DNA of 64,000 nt from Azospirillum canadense. GTDB lineage: Bacteria; Pseudomonadota; Alphaproteobacteria; Azospirillales; Azospirillaceae. This document shows positions 1 to 9,220 of this stretch, piece after piece (the first letter of the stretch is position 1; every line of letters begins with the position of its first letter). Under the pieces are notes generated by a model. That model had not been told where the DNA came from. It did no database searches and saw only the letters and a list, made by a program, of their open reading frames with translations. Where the stretch lies: NCBI RefSeq assembly GCF_025961225.1, contig NZ_JAOQNG010000001.1, positions 2,452,001-2,516,000 of the forward strand, read 5' to 3'. The position numbers and the translations under genes were made by a program.

Positions 1-924
1 AAGCCCATCGTCCGGGACTTCTCTACCCGCATCCTGCGCGGCGACCGGGTCGGGCTGATCGGGCCGAACGGGGCCGGCAAGTCCACCCTGCTGAAGATGC
101 TGACCGGACAGATGGATCCCGACAGCGGAACGATCCGGCTCGGCACCAATCTTGAGACCGCCTACTTCGACCAGCGTCGCGTCGGGCTGGACCCGGAGGA
201 GACGATCCGCCAAGTGCTGTGCCCCTTCGGCGGCGACAGCGTGATGGTCAACGGCCAGTCGCGCCACGTCGCCGGTTACATCCGCGACTTCCTGTTCGAC
301 ACGCGCCAGCTGGACAGCCCGGTGAAGGCCCTGTCGGGCGGGGAGCGCAACCGGCTTCTGCTCGCCCGGCTGTTCGCGCGGCCCAGCAACATGATGATCC
401 TCGACGAGCCGACCAACGACCTCGACATGGACACGCTGGACCTGCTGGAAGACGTGCTGGGCGACTACCAGGGCACGCTGCTGCTGGTCAGCCACGACCG
501 CGACTTCCTCGACCGGCTGGTGACCTCGACCATCGCCCTGGAGGGCGACGGGGTGGTCATGGAATACGCCGGCGGCTATGCCGACTACTTGGTGCAGCGC
601 CCGCAGACGCAGGCCAAGCCCGCCGCGGCGCCCAAGGCGAAGCCCGCCGCAGCACCGGCCGCCGCGCCCAAGGCGAAGGCCAAGCTGAGCTACAAGGACC
701 AGCGGGAGTTGGACGATCTGCCGGCCCGCATGGAGAAGCTGACCACGGAAGTGGCGAAGCTGGAAGCGACGCTGGCCGACCCCGACCTGTTCGCCCGCGA
801 CGCCGCCAAGTTCCAGAAGACCTCGGACCAGTTGCAGGCCAAGCAGATGGAACTGGCCGCCGCCGAGGAGCGCTGGCTGGATCTGGAGGCCCTGCGTGAG
901 GAGTTGGAAGGCGGCCGGGCATGA
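1..924 (+). CDS. uup: ABC-F family ATPase, Uup-like (5' truncated by window edge)
   Basis: The reading frame is open from base 1, so the N-terminal ATPase cassette lies outside the window; 307 residues are visible. They hold the second ABC cassette: Walker A GPNGAGKST near residue 21, the ABC signature LSGGERNRLLLARL, Walker B MMILDEPTNDLD and the switch SHDRDFLD. A Pro/Ala/Lys linker (about 200-225) leads to a C-terminal coiled coil (about 230-305) of the kind that binds DNA in Uup. ABC-F proteins of this type are soluble ATPases acting on the ribosome or on branched DNA, not transporters. The stop overlaps the start of the next gene by 4 bases (ATGA), which indicates translational coupling. 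Other ABC-F subfamilies are possible, but the coiled-coil tail favours Uup. Confidence 0.9.
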   Translation, partial: KPIVRDFSTRILRGDRVGLIGPNGAGKSTLLKMLTGQMDPDSGTIRLGTNLETAYFDQRRVGLDPEETIRQVLCPFGGDSVMVNGQSRHVAGYIRDFLFDTRQLDSPVKALSGGERNRLLLARLFARPSNMMILDEPTNDLDMDTLDLLEDVLGDYQGTLLLVSHDRDFLDRLVTSTIALEGDGVVMEYAGGYADYLVQRPQTQAKPAAAPKAKPAAAPAAAPKAKAKLSYKDQRELDDLPARMEKLTTEVAKLEATLADPDLFARDAAKFQKTSDQLQAKQMELAAAEERWLDLEALREELEGGRA

Positions 925-1799
925 GCCTGCGCGATTCGCTGCTGACGCTCCTGGTCATGGCGATCTGGGGGCTCAACTTCGTCGTGGCGAAATGGGGGCT
1001 GTCGGAATTCCCGCCGCTGTTCATCATGGCGCTGCGCTTCGTGCTGGTGGCGGCGCTGGTGATCCCCTTCGCCCGCATCCCGCGCGGCAAGATGCTGCCC
1101 ATCGCCGCCCTGTCGCTGACGTTGGGGAGCATCCATTTCCCGCTGATGTTCACCGGGCTGAACGGCATCGACGCGGCCACCGCCTCGCTGGCCGCGCAGG
1201 CGCAGGTGCCCTTCTCCTCCCTGTTGGCGTCGATCCTGTTCAAGGACAAGCTGGGCTGGCGCCGGGCGCTGGGTATGGCGACGGCTTTCGCCGGGGTGGT
1301 GGTCATCGCCGGCGAACCGCGGCTGGCCGGATCGCTGACGCCGATGGCGATGATCCTAGCGGCGAGCTTCGCCTTCGCCATCGCCAGCATGCAGATGAAG
1401 ACGATCATCGGCGTGGACGGCTTCGCGCTGAACGGCTGGATGGCGCTGTTCGCCGCCCCGCAACTGCTGGTCCTGTCGCTGATCCTGGAAGACGGGCATG
1501 TAGCGGCGCTCGGCAACGCCAGCGCCTGGGGCTGGGGGTCCATCGCCTACATGGCCATCGGGGTGACGATCATCGCCTACGGCCTGTGGTACCCTCTGCT
1601 GCGCAAGTACGAGGTGAACCAGACCATGCCCTACCTGCTGACCGTGCCGGTGTTCGGGGTGGCCGCGGGGGTGATGCTGATGGGCGATCCCTTTACGCTG
1701 CGGCTGGTGCTGGGCGGTTGCCTGACGCTGGGCGGAGTCGCCTTCATCGTGCAGCGCCGCCCGAACGTGGTCGGCGACAAGGTGACGAATCCGACATGA
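921..1799 (+). CDS. EamA/DMT-family transporter
   Basis: A 292-residue, strongly hydrophobic protein with about ten predicted membrane helices in two EamA halves (roughly 5-135 and 145-280). This is the drug/metabolite transporter layout of RhaT/YdcZ/RarD-like exporters in the inner membrane. The first helix reads LLTLLVMAIWGLNFVVAKWG, the W-G-x-N-F-V-x-x-K signature at the start of EamA domains. The substrate cannot be read from sequence; amino acid or metabolite efflux is usual for the family. It overlaps the ABC-F gene by 4 bases upstream and the amidase gene by 4 bases downstream, so the three form one transcription unit. Length is typical of the family. Confidence 0.9.
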   Translation: MSLRDSLLTLLVMAIWGLNFVVAKWGLSEFPPLFIMALRFVLVAALVIPFARIPRGKMLPIAALSLTLGSIHFPLMFTGLNGIDAATASLAAQAQVPFSSLLASILFKDKLGWRRALGMATAFAGVVVIAGEPRLAGSLTPMAMILAASFAFAIASMQMKTIIGVDGFALNGWMALFAAPQLLVLSLILEDGHVAALGNASAWGWGSIAYMAIGVTIIAYGLWYPLLRKYEVNQTMPYLLTVPVFGVAAGVMLMGDPFTLRLVLGGCLTLGGVAFIVQRRPNVVGDKVTNPT

Positions 1800-2476
1800 T
1801 TCTGGACCACCCCTCCCCCAACCATGGTCCCCGGGCGGACGGCGCGGGGGTGGAGCTTCTGATTCTTCATTACACGGGCATGCCGACCGCGACCTCGGCG
1901 CTTGAGCGGCTGTGCGACCCGGCGGCCCAAGTCAGCGCGCACTACACGGTGGACGAGGACGGCACCGTCTACGCCCACGTCCCGGAGGACCGGCGCGCCT
2001 GGCACGCGGGCGTGTCGAACTGGCGCGGGCGCGGCGACGTGAACAGCCGCTCCATCGGCGTGGAGATCGTGAACCCGGGCCACGAGTTCGGCTACCGCCC
2101 GTACCCCGCCGTCCAGATGCGGGCAGTCGCGGAGCTGTGCCGGGCCATCGTGGGACGGCATGGGATCGCACCAGCCGACGTGATCGGCCACAGCGACATC
2201 GCACCCGATCGCAAGGAAGATCCGGGCGAGTTGTTCGACTGGCGCGGTCTGGCGGCGGATGGGATCGGGATCTGGCCGGAGCCGCGGGCGGAGGATGAGG
2301 GCCCGGCGGACGAGGCCGAGGTGGCGGCGCTTCTGGGACGCTATGGGTACGACTCGGCGGCCCCCCGCGCGCTGCTGTCCTTCCAGCGCCATTTCTACCC
2401 GGAAGCGATGACCGGCACGGCGGACGCCGAGACGGTGCGGCGCCTGCGCGCCCTGGTCCGGATGACGGGACGGTAG
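1796..2476 (+). CDS. N-acetylmuramoyl-L-alanine amidase, AmpD/AmiD type
   Basis: A 226-residue zinc amidase that cleaves the MurNAc-L-Ala bond of muropeptides. The Amidase_2 fold covers about residues 5-160: first zinc histidine in LILHYTGM, then the AHYTVDEDG strand, and the GHSDIAPDRKEDPG loop with the last His/Asp ligands. Residues about 165-226 resemble a peptidoglycan-binding tail (LLGRYGYD...LLSFQRHFYP), as in AmiD. No signal peptide or lipobox is visible, so a cytoplasmic recycling role like AmpD is favoured over a periplasmic one. The ATG overlaps the transporter stop (ATGA), which fixes the start. A long frame continues upstream, but it runs through the transporter gene. Confidence 0.92.
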   Translation: MILDHPSPNHGPRADGAGVELLILHYTGMPTATSALERLCDPAAQVSAHYTVDEDGTVYAHVPEDRRAWHAGVSNWRGRGDVNSRSIGVEIVNPGHEFGYRPYPAVQMRAVAELCRAIVGRHGIAPADVIGHSDIAPDRKEDPGELFDWRGLAADGIGIWPEPRAEDEGPADEAEVAALLGRYGYDSAAPRALLSFQRHFYPEAMTGTADAETVRRLRALVRMTGR

Positions 2477-2546
2477 GCGTTCCTATACTCCTTATATTTG
2501 GGATCGGGCTCCACCGGGGTGGCGCCGGGCTGATGTCCGGAGGGGA

Positions 2547-2654
2547 TTCACCACAGAGACACGGAGACACAGAGAGGTCGGGGCGGCGCCGGCCTCCACG
2601 CCGCGAATCGGCTGTGGAAAAGGATATCTCCGTGTGTCCGTGTCTCCGTGGTGA
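2547..2654. repeat. Intergenic palindrome, CACAGAGACACGG family, copy 1
   Basis: Left arm 2547-2574 reads TTCACCACAGAGACACGG and continues with an AGACACAGAG word; right arm 2627-2654 is its imperfect reverse complement (CTCCGTG words). A unique centre of about 52 bases separates them. The arms are made of 8-9 base words (CACAGAGA, CACGGAGA) in register. The left arm is identical over 28 bases to that of the copy near 38.7 kb. It lies between the amidase gene and the RNase P RNA gene. Confidence 0.85.
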
Positions 2655-2708
2655 CACTGCACCCTTCCACCATTGCGGTTTTCCACACATCTCTATACAC
2701 AGTGCCCC

Positions 2709-3136
<428 letters not shown>

Positions 3137-3138
3137 GT

Positions 3139-3247
3139 TTATCCACAGCCCAGCCACCCCCTCCGGCGTAGCGCCCTACTCCCTTGTTGCGGGGCTGGGG
3201 ATGCTTGCGCCCATCTTTCCCCAGCTTCATCCACAGGCGGTGGATAA
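3139..3247. promoter_or_regulatory. DnaA-box-like cluster downstream of rnpB
   Basis: A perfect DnaA box TTATCCACA lies at 3139-3147 directly after the RNase P RNA. TCATCCACA at 3227-3235 and TTATCCACC (minus strand) at 3239-3247 face each other and also form a small inverted repeat, ATCCAC-N5-GTGGAT. Two further relaxed boxes, TTTTCCACA, flank the 5' side of rnpB at 2613-2621 (minus) and 2679-2687 (plus). Function is inferred from matches to the 9-mer only. Confidence 0.4.
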
Positions 3248-3261
3248 CTGTGGGGCGAATT

Positions 3262-3275
3262 CCCATGCCATCCCA
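3262..3275 (+). promoter_or_regulatory. Distal pair of MraZ-type boxes
   Basis: CCCAT occurs at 3262 and 3272, exactly 10 bases apart (ATGGG on the minus strand). This is the same unit and spacing as the four-box array next to mraZ. It lies about 420 bases upstream of the mraZ start. The stretch 3276-3490 shows no gene and no other clear signal. Confidence 0.4.
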
Positions 3276-3531
3276 TGACTGACCAGTCCCGGCTACCCCC
3301 GCAGGGTAGGCCTTTTGGTGGGTGCGATTCGCCTTTTTGCAGAACCACTTCACGAGTCACGGAAACGGATTGTTAGGAACATCCAGGCAACTCTGCCCCT
3401 GGACCGCAGCGTTACGCCCGATAAGGCGCTGAAATGTTGCTGGATCTCGCCGAATCCGCTCACCTATTTGCGCCCTTGCAACACATAGGGCGATAAGTCT
3501 TGACAGTCCTGTCTGAATACTGGCGGGGGCG

Positions 3532-3571
3532 TTGACGCCCATGTTGTCCCATGCTATCCCATGAAAGCCCA
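3532..3571 (+). promoter_or_regulatory. mraZ promoter with four 10-bp-spaced MraZ boxes
   Basis: CCCA occurs at 3538, 3548, 3558 and 3568, an exact 10-base period; on the minus strand these are TGGG units with 6-base gaps. MraZ of other bacteria is known to bind TGGG repeats of this spacing upstream of its own gene. A plausible promoter overlaps them: -35 TTGACG at 3532-3537, a 17-base spacer and -10 TATCCC at 3555-3560. MraZ binding would then block RNA polymerase and set dcw expression. Another TTGACA lies at 3500-3505 without a convincing -10. The promoter is inferred; the repeat periodicity is seen directly. The implied leader to mraZ is about 125 nt. Confidence 0.6.
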
Positions 3572-3692
3572 GTTCGGGGGGAGACCTACCCAACCAAGGT
3601 AGTCGGGTTGGACGGGTTTAGCGGATCGGGCGGATAGGGGCCTCGCGGCGGCGGGTCCCGAACAATGGGGAAGGGGGGCGTTCGTCGGGCCG

Positions 3693-4187
3693 ATGGCCAT
3701 TTTCCTGTCCACATACGTCAACAAAGTTGACAGGAAAGGTCGCTGCTCCATCCCGGCGCAGTTCCGGCAGTCGCTTGCCAAAAGCTCGGCGCCCGGCACC
3801 GTCTACCTGTGGCCCTCGCTGAACCATCAGGCGCTGGAAGGCGCCGACCAGGACTACCTCGACGTCCTCTCCGAAAGCCTGGAGTCCCCCGACCTGGACG
3901 CCGACGAGCGGGACATGATCGAAACCTTCATTTTCGGCAAGCTGATCCCCGTCTCCCTCGACAACGAGGGCCGAATCGTCCTGCCCAAGGAACTGGCCGA
4001 GTTCGCCGGCATCGGCGAGGAAGCCTCCTTCATCGGCCGCCGCAAGACCTTCCAGATCTGGGAGCCGAACGCCCTGAAGGCCCACGAGCAGACACTGCGC
4101 GACCAGGTCGTGCGCAAGGACATCTCGCTGAGCCAGATCGTCGCCAAGGCGTCCCGCGGCGCCGCCAACCGGGCCGGGGAGGGCTGA
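3693..4187 (+). CDS. mraZ: Transcriptional regulator MraZ
   Basis: A 164-residue protein with two SpoVT/AbrB-type swapped-hairpin domains: residues about 5-50 (STYVNKVDRKGRCSIPAQFR) and about 83-128 (SLDNEGRIVLPKELAEFAG). MraZ forms ring-shaped oligomers, binds TGGG repeats and controls the dcw operon. The N-terminus MAIFLSTYVNKVD is family-typical, which supports the ATG at 3693. Six bases separate the stop from rsmH, so it is the first gene of the cluster. Autoregulation is suggested by the box array about 120 bases upstream. Length is slightly above the 140-155 usual for the family, because of a C-terminal tail. Confidence 0.97.
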   Translation: MAIFLSTYVNKVDRKGRCSIPAQFRQSLAKSSAPGTVYLWPSLNHQALEGADQDYLDVLSESLESPDLDADERDMIETFIFGKLIPVSLDNEGRIVLPKELAEFAGIGEEASFIGRRKTFQIWEPNALKAHEQTLRDQVVRKDISLSQIVAKASRGAANRAGEG

Positions 4188-4193
4188 TCCGCC

Positions 4194-5180
4194 ATGACCG
4201 CCCCCGCCGCGTCCAACGCCCCGCACATCTCCGTCCTCCTGAACGAGGTCGTTGACGCGCTGTCCCCGCGCGACGGCGGCGTCTATGTGGACGGCACCTT
4301 CGGCGTCGGCGGCTACAGCCGCGCCCTTCTCGAGTCGGCCGACTGCCGCGTCTGGGGCATCGACCGCGACCCCGCCGCCATCGAACGCGGCCGCCAGCTC
4401 GCCCTCGCCTACCCCGGGCGGCTGGAGGTCATCGAAGGCCGCTTCGGCGACATGGACGCCCTGCTCGCCGAGCGCGGAGTCGAGTCGGTGGACGGCGTGG
4501 CGCTGGACGTCGGCGTCTCCTCCCCGCAGATCGACGTGCCGGAGCGGGGGTTCTCCTTCCGCTTCGACGGCCCGCTCGACATGCGCATGGGACGGGATGG
4601 GCCGACGGCCGCCGACGTGGTCAACACCACCGACCAGGATGAGCTGGCCGACATCATTTACCACTACGGCGAGGAGCGCATGGCCCGTCGCGTGGCCCGC
4701 GCCATCGTCGCCGCCCGCAAGGCGGCACCCATTGAGCGCACCCGCCAGTTGGCCGAGATCGTCCGGTCCGTGGTGCCGAAAGGGAAGGGCGACGCCATCG
4801 ACCCGGCGACCCGCACCTTCCAGGCGCTGCGCATCCACGTGAACGATGAACTGGGCGAGCTGCGCCGCGGCCTGTCCGCCGCCGAATCGCTGCTGAAGCC
4901 CGGCGGGCGCCTTGCCGTTGTCTCTTTCCATTCGCTGGAGGATCGGGAAGTAAAGACGTTCCTGAAGGAACGCTCTTCGCCTCCCCCCTCCCCGTCCCGA
5001 CACGCGCCAAGCCTCGCGGCCGACGCGCGGTCCCCGTCCTTCCGCCTTCTGTCGCGCAAGCCGATCCTGCCGACCGAAGCGGAATCCCACAGCAACCCCC
5101 GCGCGCGCTCCGCCCGGCTGCGCGCGGCCGAACGCACCACGGCGCCGGCATTCCCGGCGCCGGGCAAGGAGGCGGCATGA
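4194..5180 (+). CDS. rsmH: 16S rRNA (cytosine-1402-N4)-methyltransferase
   Basis: RsmH (MraW) methylates N4 of C1402 in the ribosomal decoding centre, using S-adenosylmethionine. The 328-residue product starts with the family opening [13 protein letters not shown] and carries the SAM-binding motif [16 protein letters not shown] (about residues 29-44). Further conserved blocks are [35 protein letters not shown] and [14 protein letters not shown] Ser/Pro/Arg-rich segment near 263-320 precedes the end. The stop overlaps the ftsL start by 4 bases. Its place between mraZ and ftsL is the canonical dcw order. Confidence 0.97.
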   Translation: MTAPAASNAPHISVLLNEVVDALSPRDGGVYVDGTFGVGGYSRALLESADCRVWGIDRDPAAIERGRQLALAYPGRLEVIEGRFGDMDALLAERGVESVDGVALDVGVSSPQIDVPERGFSFRFDGPLDMRMGRDGPTAADVVNTTDQDELADIIYHYGEERMARRVARAIVAARKAAPIERTRQLAEIVRSVVPKGKGDAIDPATRTFQALRIHVNDELGELRRGLSAAESLLKPGGRLAVVSFHSLEDREVKTFLKERSSPPPSPSRHAPSLAADARSPSFRLLSRKPILPTEAESHSNPRARSARLRAAERTTAPAFPAPGKEAA

Positions 5181-5938
5181 AGGGTAAATCCGCGCTGTTC
5201 TGGCTCGGCCTGGCCGCTGCCGCCGGCGGCGTGCTGTTCCAGACCAGCTACGAGGTTCAGGAGCTTGAGGACAAGCTCGGCTCCCTGAACCGTCAGATCA
5301 TGGACGAGCAGGAAGCGATCCAGATCCTGAAGGCGGAATGGAGCTATCTGAACGACCCGACGCGCCTGGAATCGCTCGCCTCCCAGCATCTTCAGCTGCA
5401 GCCGACCGAGGCGCGGCAGTTCGTCGCCATGGACGTGGTGCCGATGCGCCCCGTCCCGCCGCCCGATGCCCCGAAGGCCGGCGACGGCCTGAAGAACGAC
5501 GGGAAGCGCGACGGCGTCGCCCCGCTGCCGCCCATGGTCCGTCTGGCGCCGTCGGCGCCGGGCACCGCCGTCGCCGCCGGAAGCAATGCAACCAATAATG
5601 GTGGCATTATCCCGGCGTCGCTGCCGTCCGGCATGGGCACCCCGGCCAAGCCGGCCCCGATCAAGCCGTCCGCCCTGATCCCCGGCGCGGGCAAGGCCCC
5701 TGCCCTGCCCACCGCCAAGGCGGCGCCCGCGTCGGCGCCGACCGTCAAGCAGGTCGACGTCGCCGCACGTCCCATGCCGTCCCAGCCTGTTCAGACGGCG
5801 TCCGTCCCGTCGACGGTGAAATCCTTGGCCGTGCCGAAGCCGCCGGCCGCCCAGCCGGCTGCCGTTGCCGCCGCCCCGGCCCCGAAGGCCACCGACAGCA
5901 TCGGCGTCCTCGTCGCCCGCCTGGGGGCCAATCGATGA
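5177..5938 (+). CDS. ftsL: Cell division protein FtsL
   Basis: A bitopic divisome protein that links FtsQ/FtsB to the FtsWI synthase. Residues about 5-22 ([18 protein letters not shown]) form the membrane segment. Residues about 25-75 form a leucine-zipper coiled coil ([20 protein letters not shown]) followed by the conserved [12 protein letters not shown] motif. The remaining 165 residues are a Pro/Ala/Lys-rich tail of low complexity, so the protein (253 aa) is about twice the usual FtsL length; long tails of this type occur in alphaproteobacteria. It overlaps rsmH and ftsI by 4 bases each, so it is translationally coupled on both sides. Confidence 0.9.
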   Translation: MKGKSALFWLGLAAAAGGVLFQTSYEVQELEDKLGSLNRQIMDEQEAIQILKAEWSYLNDPTRLESLASQHLQLQPTEARQFVAMDVVPMRPVPPPDAPKAGDGLKNDGKRDGVAPLPPMVRLAPSAPGTAVAAGSNATNNGGIIPASLPSGMGTPAKPAPIKPSALIPGAGKAPALPTAKAAPASAPTVKQVDVAARPMPSQPVQTASVPSTVKSLAVPKPPAAQPAAVAAAPAPKATDSIGVLVARLGANR

Positions 5939-7797
5939 ACGACCAGCCGCCCGGCTTCGAATCGGCTCCCGGGGGTTCGGCTCCCGGCCTGACGCCCGGG
6001 GGCCCGGCCCCCGGCGCCTACGGCGTGCCGCCCCCGGCCTCCAAGCCGCGGACGTCGCTGTCGGTCGCGCTGGAGCGGAGCCGGAACCGGCTGATGGTCA
6101 CGGCCGCCATGGTGACGCTGGTCTTCACGGCCATCGGCATCAAGCTGGTGGACGCAACCCTGCTGAGCCACGCGTCGGAGCCGCGCCAGCGCATGGCGGC
6201 GGAGATCGACGCGCCGCCTGTCAACCGCGCCGACATCGTCGACCGGAACGGCAATCTGTTGGCGACCTCGCTCGCCACGCAGTCGCTCTACGCCGACCCG
6301 AAGTTGATCAGCCGGCCGGACGAGGTGGCCAAGAAGCTGTCCGTCGCCCTGCCGGAACTGGACTACAAGGAGTTGTACGGCAAGCTGAGCGGCGAGAAGC
6401 GCTTCGTCTGGATCAAGCGCAACCTGACGCCGAAGCAGCAGGCCGCAGTGTTCCGGCTGGGCCTGCCCGGCGTCTATTTCGAGCGCGAGGAGCGCCGCTT
6501 CTACCCGGCCTCCAACCTGACCTCGCACATCGTCGGCTTCACCGGCGTGGACAACAACGGCCTTTCGGGGTTGGAGCAGTCCATGAACAAGCGGCTGGTG
6601 AACGAGCCGAACAAGCCGCTCCAGCTGTCGATCGACCTGCGCCTGCAGCACATCCTGAAGAAGGAACTGGCGGCGACCATCCAGGAATTCAGCGCCATCG
6701 GCGCCACCGGCATCATCTTCGACGTGCGCAACGGCGAGGTGCTGTCGATGGTCTCGCTGCCCGATTTCGATCCGCATGATCCGCCCGCGCTCAACGACAA
6801 GGCGGGCCAGGACGCGCTGTTCAACCGGGCGACGCTCGGCGTGTACGAGATGGGCTCGACCTTCAAGATCTTCAACACGGCGATGTCGCTGGACTCGGGC
6901 AAGATCAAGGTCACCGACGTCTTCGACACGACGCACAACGTCTCGGTCGGGCGCTTCACGATCCGGGAATACCACCCGTTCCACCACAACCTGAACGTGG
7001 CGGAGATCTTCCAGGAGTCGTCCAACCTCGGTTCGCTGCACATGGCGCTGACCGTGGGCGTGGCGGCGCAGAAGGCGTTCCTGACCAAGCTGGGCCTGAC
7101 CCGCCCGACCGCGCTGGAGCTGCCGGAGAACGGCTGGCCGCTGGTGCCGAACCCGTGGCGCGAGGTCAACACCATGACCATCGCCTTCGGCCACGGCATG
7201 TCGGTCAGCCCGATGCATACGGTGACCGCTGCCGCGTCGGCCATCAACGGCGGCGTGCTGCACCCGCCGACCCTGATGAAGCGCGACCCCGTGGCCGAGG
7301 TGCCCGGCGAGCAGGTCATCGCGCCGCAGACCTCCGCGATGATGCGCCGGCTGTTCCGCTTCGTGGTCACCGACGGCACGGCCAAGGCGGCCAACGCCAA
7401 GGGTTACGTCGTCGGCGGCAAGACCGGCACGGCGGAAAAGCAGAAGGGCCGGCATTACGAGCGCAACTCGCGCATGTCGTCCTTCCTCGGCGCCTTCCCG
7501 ATGAACGACCCGCGCTACATCGTCTATGTGCTGGTCGACGAGCCGAAGGGCACCAAGCAGACCTACGGTTTCGCGACCGGCGGCTGGGTCGCCGCCCCGG
7601 CGGTCGGCCGCGTCGTGAAGCAGATCGGGCCGCTGCTCGGCGTTCCGCCGGTGGACGACGGCTCGCCCGAGGTCATCAACGCCACCTACATCAACGCCGC
7701 GGGTCAGACGACCCCGCCTGGACCGCCGCCTCCGCCCGCGCAATCGAAAGGCAGCACCGTTGCTTCTGTCCCGCCTCCTTCCGGAAAGCAGCGCTGA
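5935..7797 (+). CDS. ftsI: Septal transpeptidase FtsI (PBP3)
   Basis: The monofunctional class B penicillin-binding protein that cross-links septal peptidoglycan with FtsW. A Pro/Gly-rich cytoplasmic start (1-40) is followed by a membrane helix near 50-70, the PBP dimerisation domain (about 80-230) and the transpeptidase domain. The three active-site motifs are present: S308-T-F-K311, S362-S-N364 and K496-T-G. The C-terminus is a short Pro-rich tail. Length 620 is typical for alphaproteobacteria. It starts inside the ftsL stop, and its last 38 bases overlap the start of murE, an unusually long overlap. Confidence 0.97.
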   Translation: MNDQPPGFESAPGGSAPGLTPGGPAPGAYGVPPPASKPRTSLSVALERSRNRLMVTAAMVTLVFTAIGIKLVDATLLSHASEPRQRMAAEIDAPPVNRADIVDRNGNLLATSLATQSLYADPKLISRPDEVAKKLSVALPELDYKELYGKLSGEKRFVWIKRNLTPKQQAAVFRLGLPGVYFEREERRFYPASNLTSHIVGFTGVDNNGLSGLEQSMNKRLVNEPNKPLQLSIDLRLQHILKKELAATIQEFSAIGATGIIFDVRNGEVLSMVSLPDFDPHDPPALNDKAGQDALFNRATLGVYEMGSTFKIFNTAMSLDSGKIKVTDVFDTTHNVSVGRFTIREYHPFHHNLNVAEIFQESSNLGSLHMALTVGVAAQKAFLTKLGLTRPTALELPENGWPLVPNPWREVNTMTIAFGHGMSVSPMHTVTAAASAINGGVLHPPTLMKRDPVAEVPGEQVIAPQTSAMMRRLFRFVVTDGTAKAANAKGYVVGGKTGTAEKQKGRHYERNSRMSSFLGAFPMNDPRYIVYVLVDEPKGTKQTYGFATGGWVAAPAVGRVVKQIGPLLGVPPVDDGSPEVINATYINAAGQTTPPGPPPPPAQSKGSTVASVPPPSGKQR

Positions 7798-9220
7798 CGC
7801 GCCTGCCGGATTCTCCTCCATCGAGGTGACCGGGCTGACCGCGGACAGCCGCGCGGTCAGGCCCGGTTTCGTCTTTGCGGCCCTGCCCGGGGCCAAGGTG
7901 GACGGGCGCGCCTTCATCGCCGACGCGCTGGCCAAGGGGGCCGTCGCGGTGGTGGCGCCGCATGGGACCGCCCTGCCCGCCGGCAGCGCCGCCGTGCTGG
8001 TGGAGGACGCTGAGCCGCGCCGGCTGTTCGCGCTGATGGCCGCCGCCTTCCACGGCCGGCAGCCGGACACGGTGGTGGCGGTGACGGGCACCAACGGCAA
8101 GACCTCCACCGTGCAGTTCGCCCGCCAGATCTGGGAGCGGCTGGGCCACCGGGGCGCCAGTCTGGGCACGCTGGGGCTGATCGGGCCGGGGCTGGACAGC
8201 TATGGTGGGATGACGACGCCGGACCCGGTGTCGCTGCATCGCGACCTCGCCGCCGTCAAGGACGCGGGCATCGAGCGGCTGGCTATGGAGGCCTCCAGCC
8301 ACGGGCTGGAGCAGGCGCGGCTGGACGGCGTGGCCCTGAAGGCCGCGGGCTTCACCAACCTGACCCGCGACCACCTGGATTACCACGGCAGCATGGAGGC
8401 CTATTTCGAGGCCAAGGCCATGCTGTTCGGCCGGCTGCTGCCGCCGGGCGGGACCGCCGTGCTGAACGCCGACAGCGACGTCTTCGCACAGCTTTCCGAG
8501 ATTTGTTCACAACGCGGTCACCGCGTCTTCGGGTACGGTCTGGCCGGCCGCGAGATACGGGTGAACGGGGTCGAACCGCTGGCGCACGGCCAGCGCCTCG
8601 CCCTCTCCGTCCTCGGCCGCGACACCACCGTGGACCTGCCGCTGGCGGGCCGCTTCCAGGCGTGGAACGTGCTGTGCGCGCTCGGCCTGGTAATCGGCTC
8701 GGGAGAAGACCGCGACGCCGCTTTGGACACCCTGGCGAGCCTTGACGGCGTGCCGGGACGCCTGCAGCACGTCGCGACGCACCCCAGCGGCGCCACGGTC
8801 TACGTCGACTACGCCCACACGCCCGACGCGCTGGAGACGGTGCTGCGGGCGCTGCGGCCACACGCCGAGCGCCACCTTGTGGCGGTGTTCGGCTGCGGCG
8901 GGGACCGCGACCGCGGCAAGCGGCCGGTGATGGGGGAACTGGCCGGCCGCCTGGCCGACCGCGCCATCGTCACCGACGACAACCCGCGCACCGAGGTGCC
9001 GGCGGCCATCCGCAAGGAGGTGCTGGCGGGCCACCCGGGCCTGGAGGAGATCGGCGACCGGCGCGAGGCCATCCGCGCCGCCGTCAAGGGCTTGCAGGCC
9101 GGTGACGTCCTGGTCATCGCCGGCAAGGGACACGAGCATGGGCAGACCGTCGGCACGGTGGTTCTGCCCTTCGACGACGCGACCGAGGCAAGGGCCGCCG
9201 TAGCGGAGGTTGGAGCATGA
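7760..9220 (+). CDS. murE: UDP-MurNAc-L-Ala-D-Glu:meso-DAP ligase
   Basis: MurE adds the third peptide residue to the cytoplasmic peptidoglycan precursor, using ATP. The 486-residue product has the P-loop GTNGKTSTVQ near residue 111, the substrate motif YVDYAHTPDALE and the DDNPRTE motif that marks meso-diaminopimelate specificity, so the wall is of DAP type. The start is a TTG at 7760 inside the end of ftsI: the peptide MLLSRLLPE fits family N-termini and a purine-rich AAAGGCAG lies just upstream. No better start exists downstream without losing conserved sequence. The 38-base overlap with ftsI suggests coupled translation. It overlaps murF by 4 bases. Confidence 0.95.
   Translation: MLLSRLLPESSADAPAGFSSIEVTGLTADSRAVRPGFVFAALPGAKVDGRAFIADALAKGAVAVVAPHGTALPAGSAAVLVEDAEPRRLFALMAAAFHGRQPDTVVAVTGTNGKTSTVQFARQIWERLGHRGASLGTLGLIGPGLDSYGGMTTPDPVSLHRDLAAVKDAGIERLAMEASSHGLEQARLDGVALKAAGFTNLTRDHLDYHGSMEAYFEAKAMLFGRLLPPGGTAVLNADSDVFAQLSEICSQRGHRVFGYGLAGREIRVNGVEPLAHGQRLALSVLGRDTTVDLPLAGRFQAWNVLCALGLVIGSGEDRDAALDTLASLDGVPGRLQHVATHPSGATVYVDYAHTPDALETVLRALRPHAERHLVAVFGCGGDRDRGKRPVMGELAGRLADRAIVTDDNPRTEVPAAIRKEVLAGHPGLEEIGDRREAIRAAVKGLQAGDVLVIAGKGHEHGQTVGTVVLPFDDATEARAAVAEVGA

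Noticed and set aside
3500..3505. TTGACA as the main mraZ -35
   Set aside because: No acceptable -10 lies 16-18 bases downstream; the TTGACG at 3532 fits better.
5791..8169. A 792-codon minus-strand frame across ftsI and murE
   Set aside because: A mirror of two essential genes with full motif conservation; no start context or similarity.
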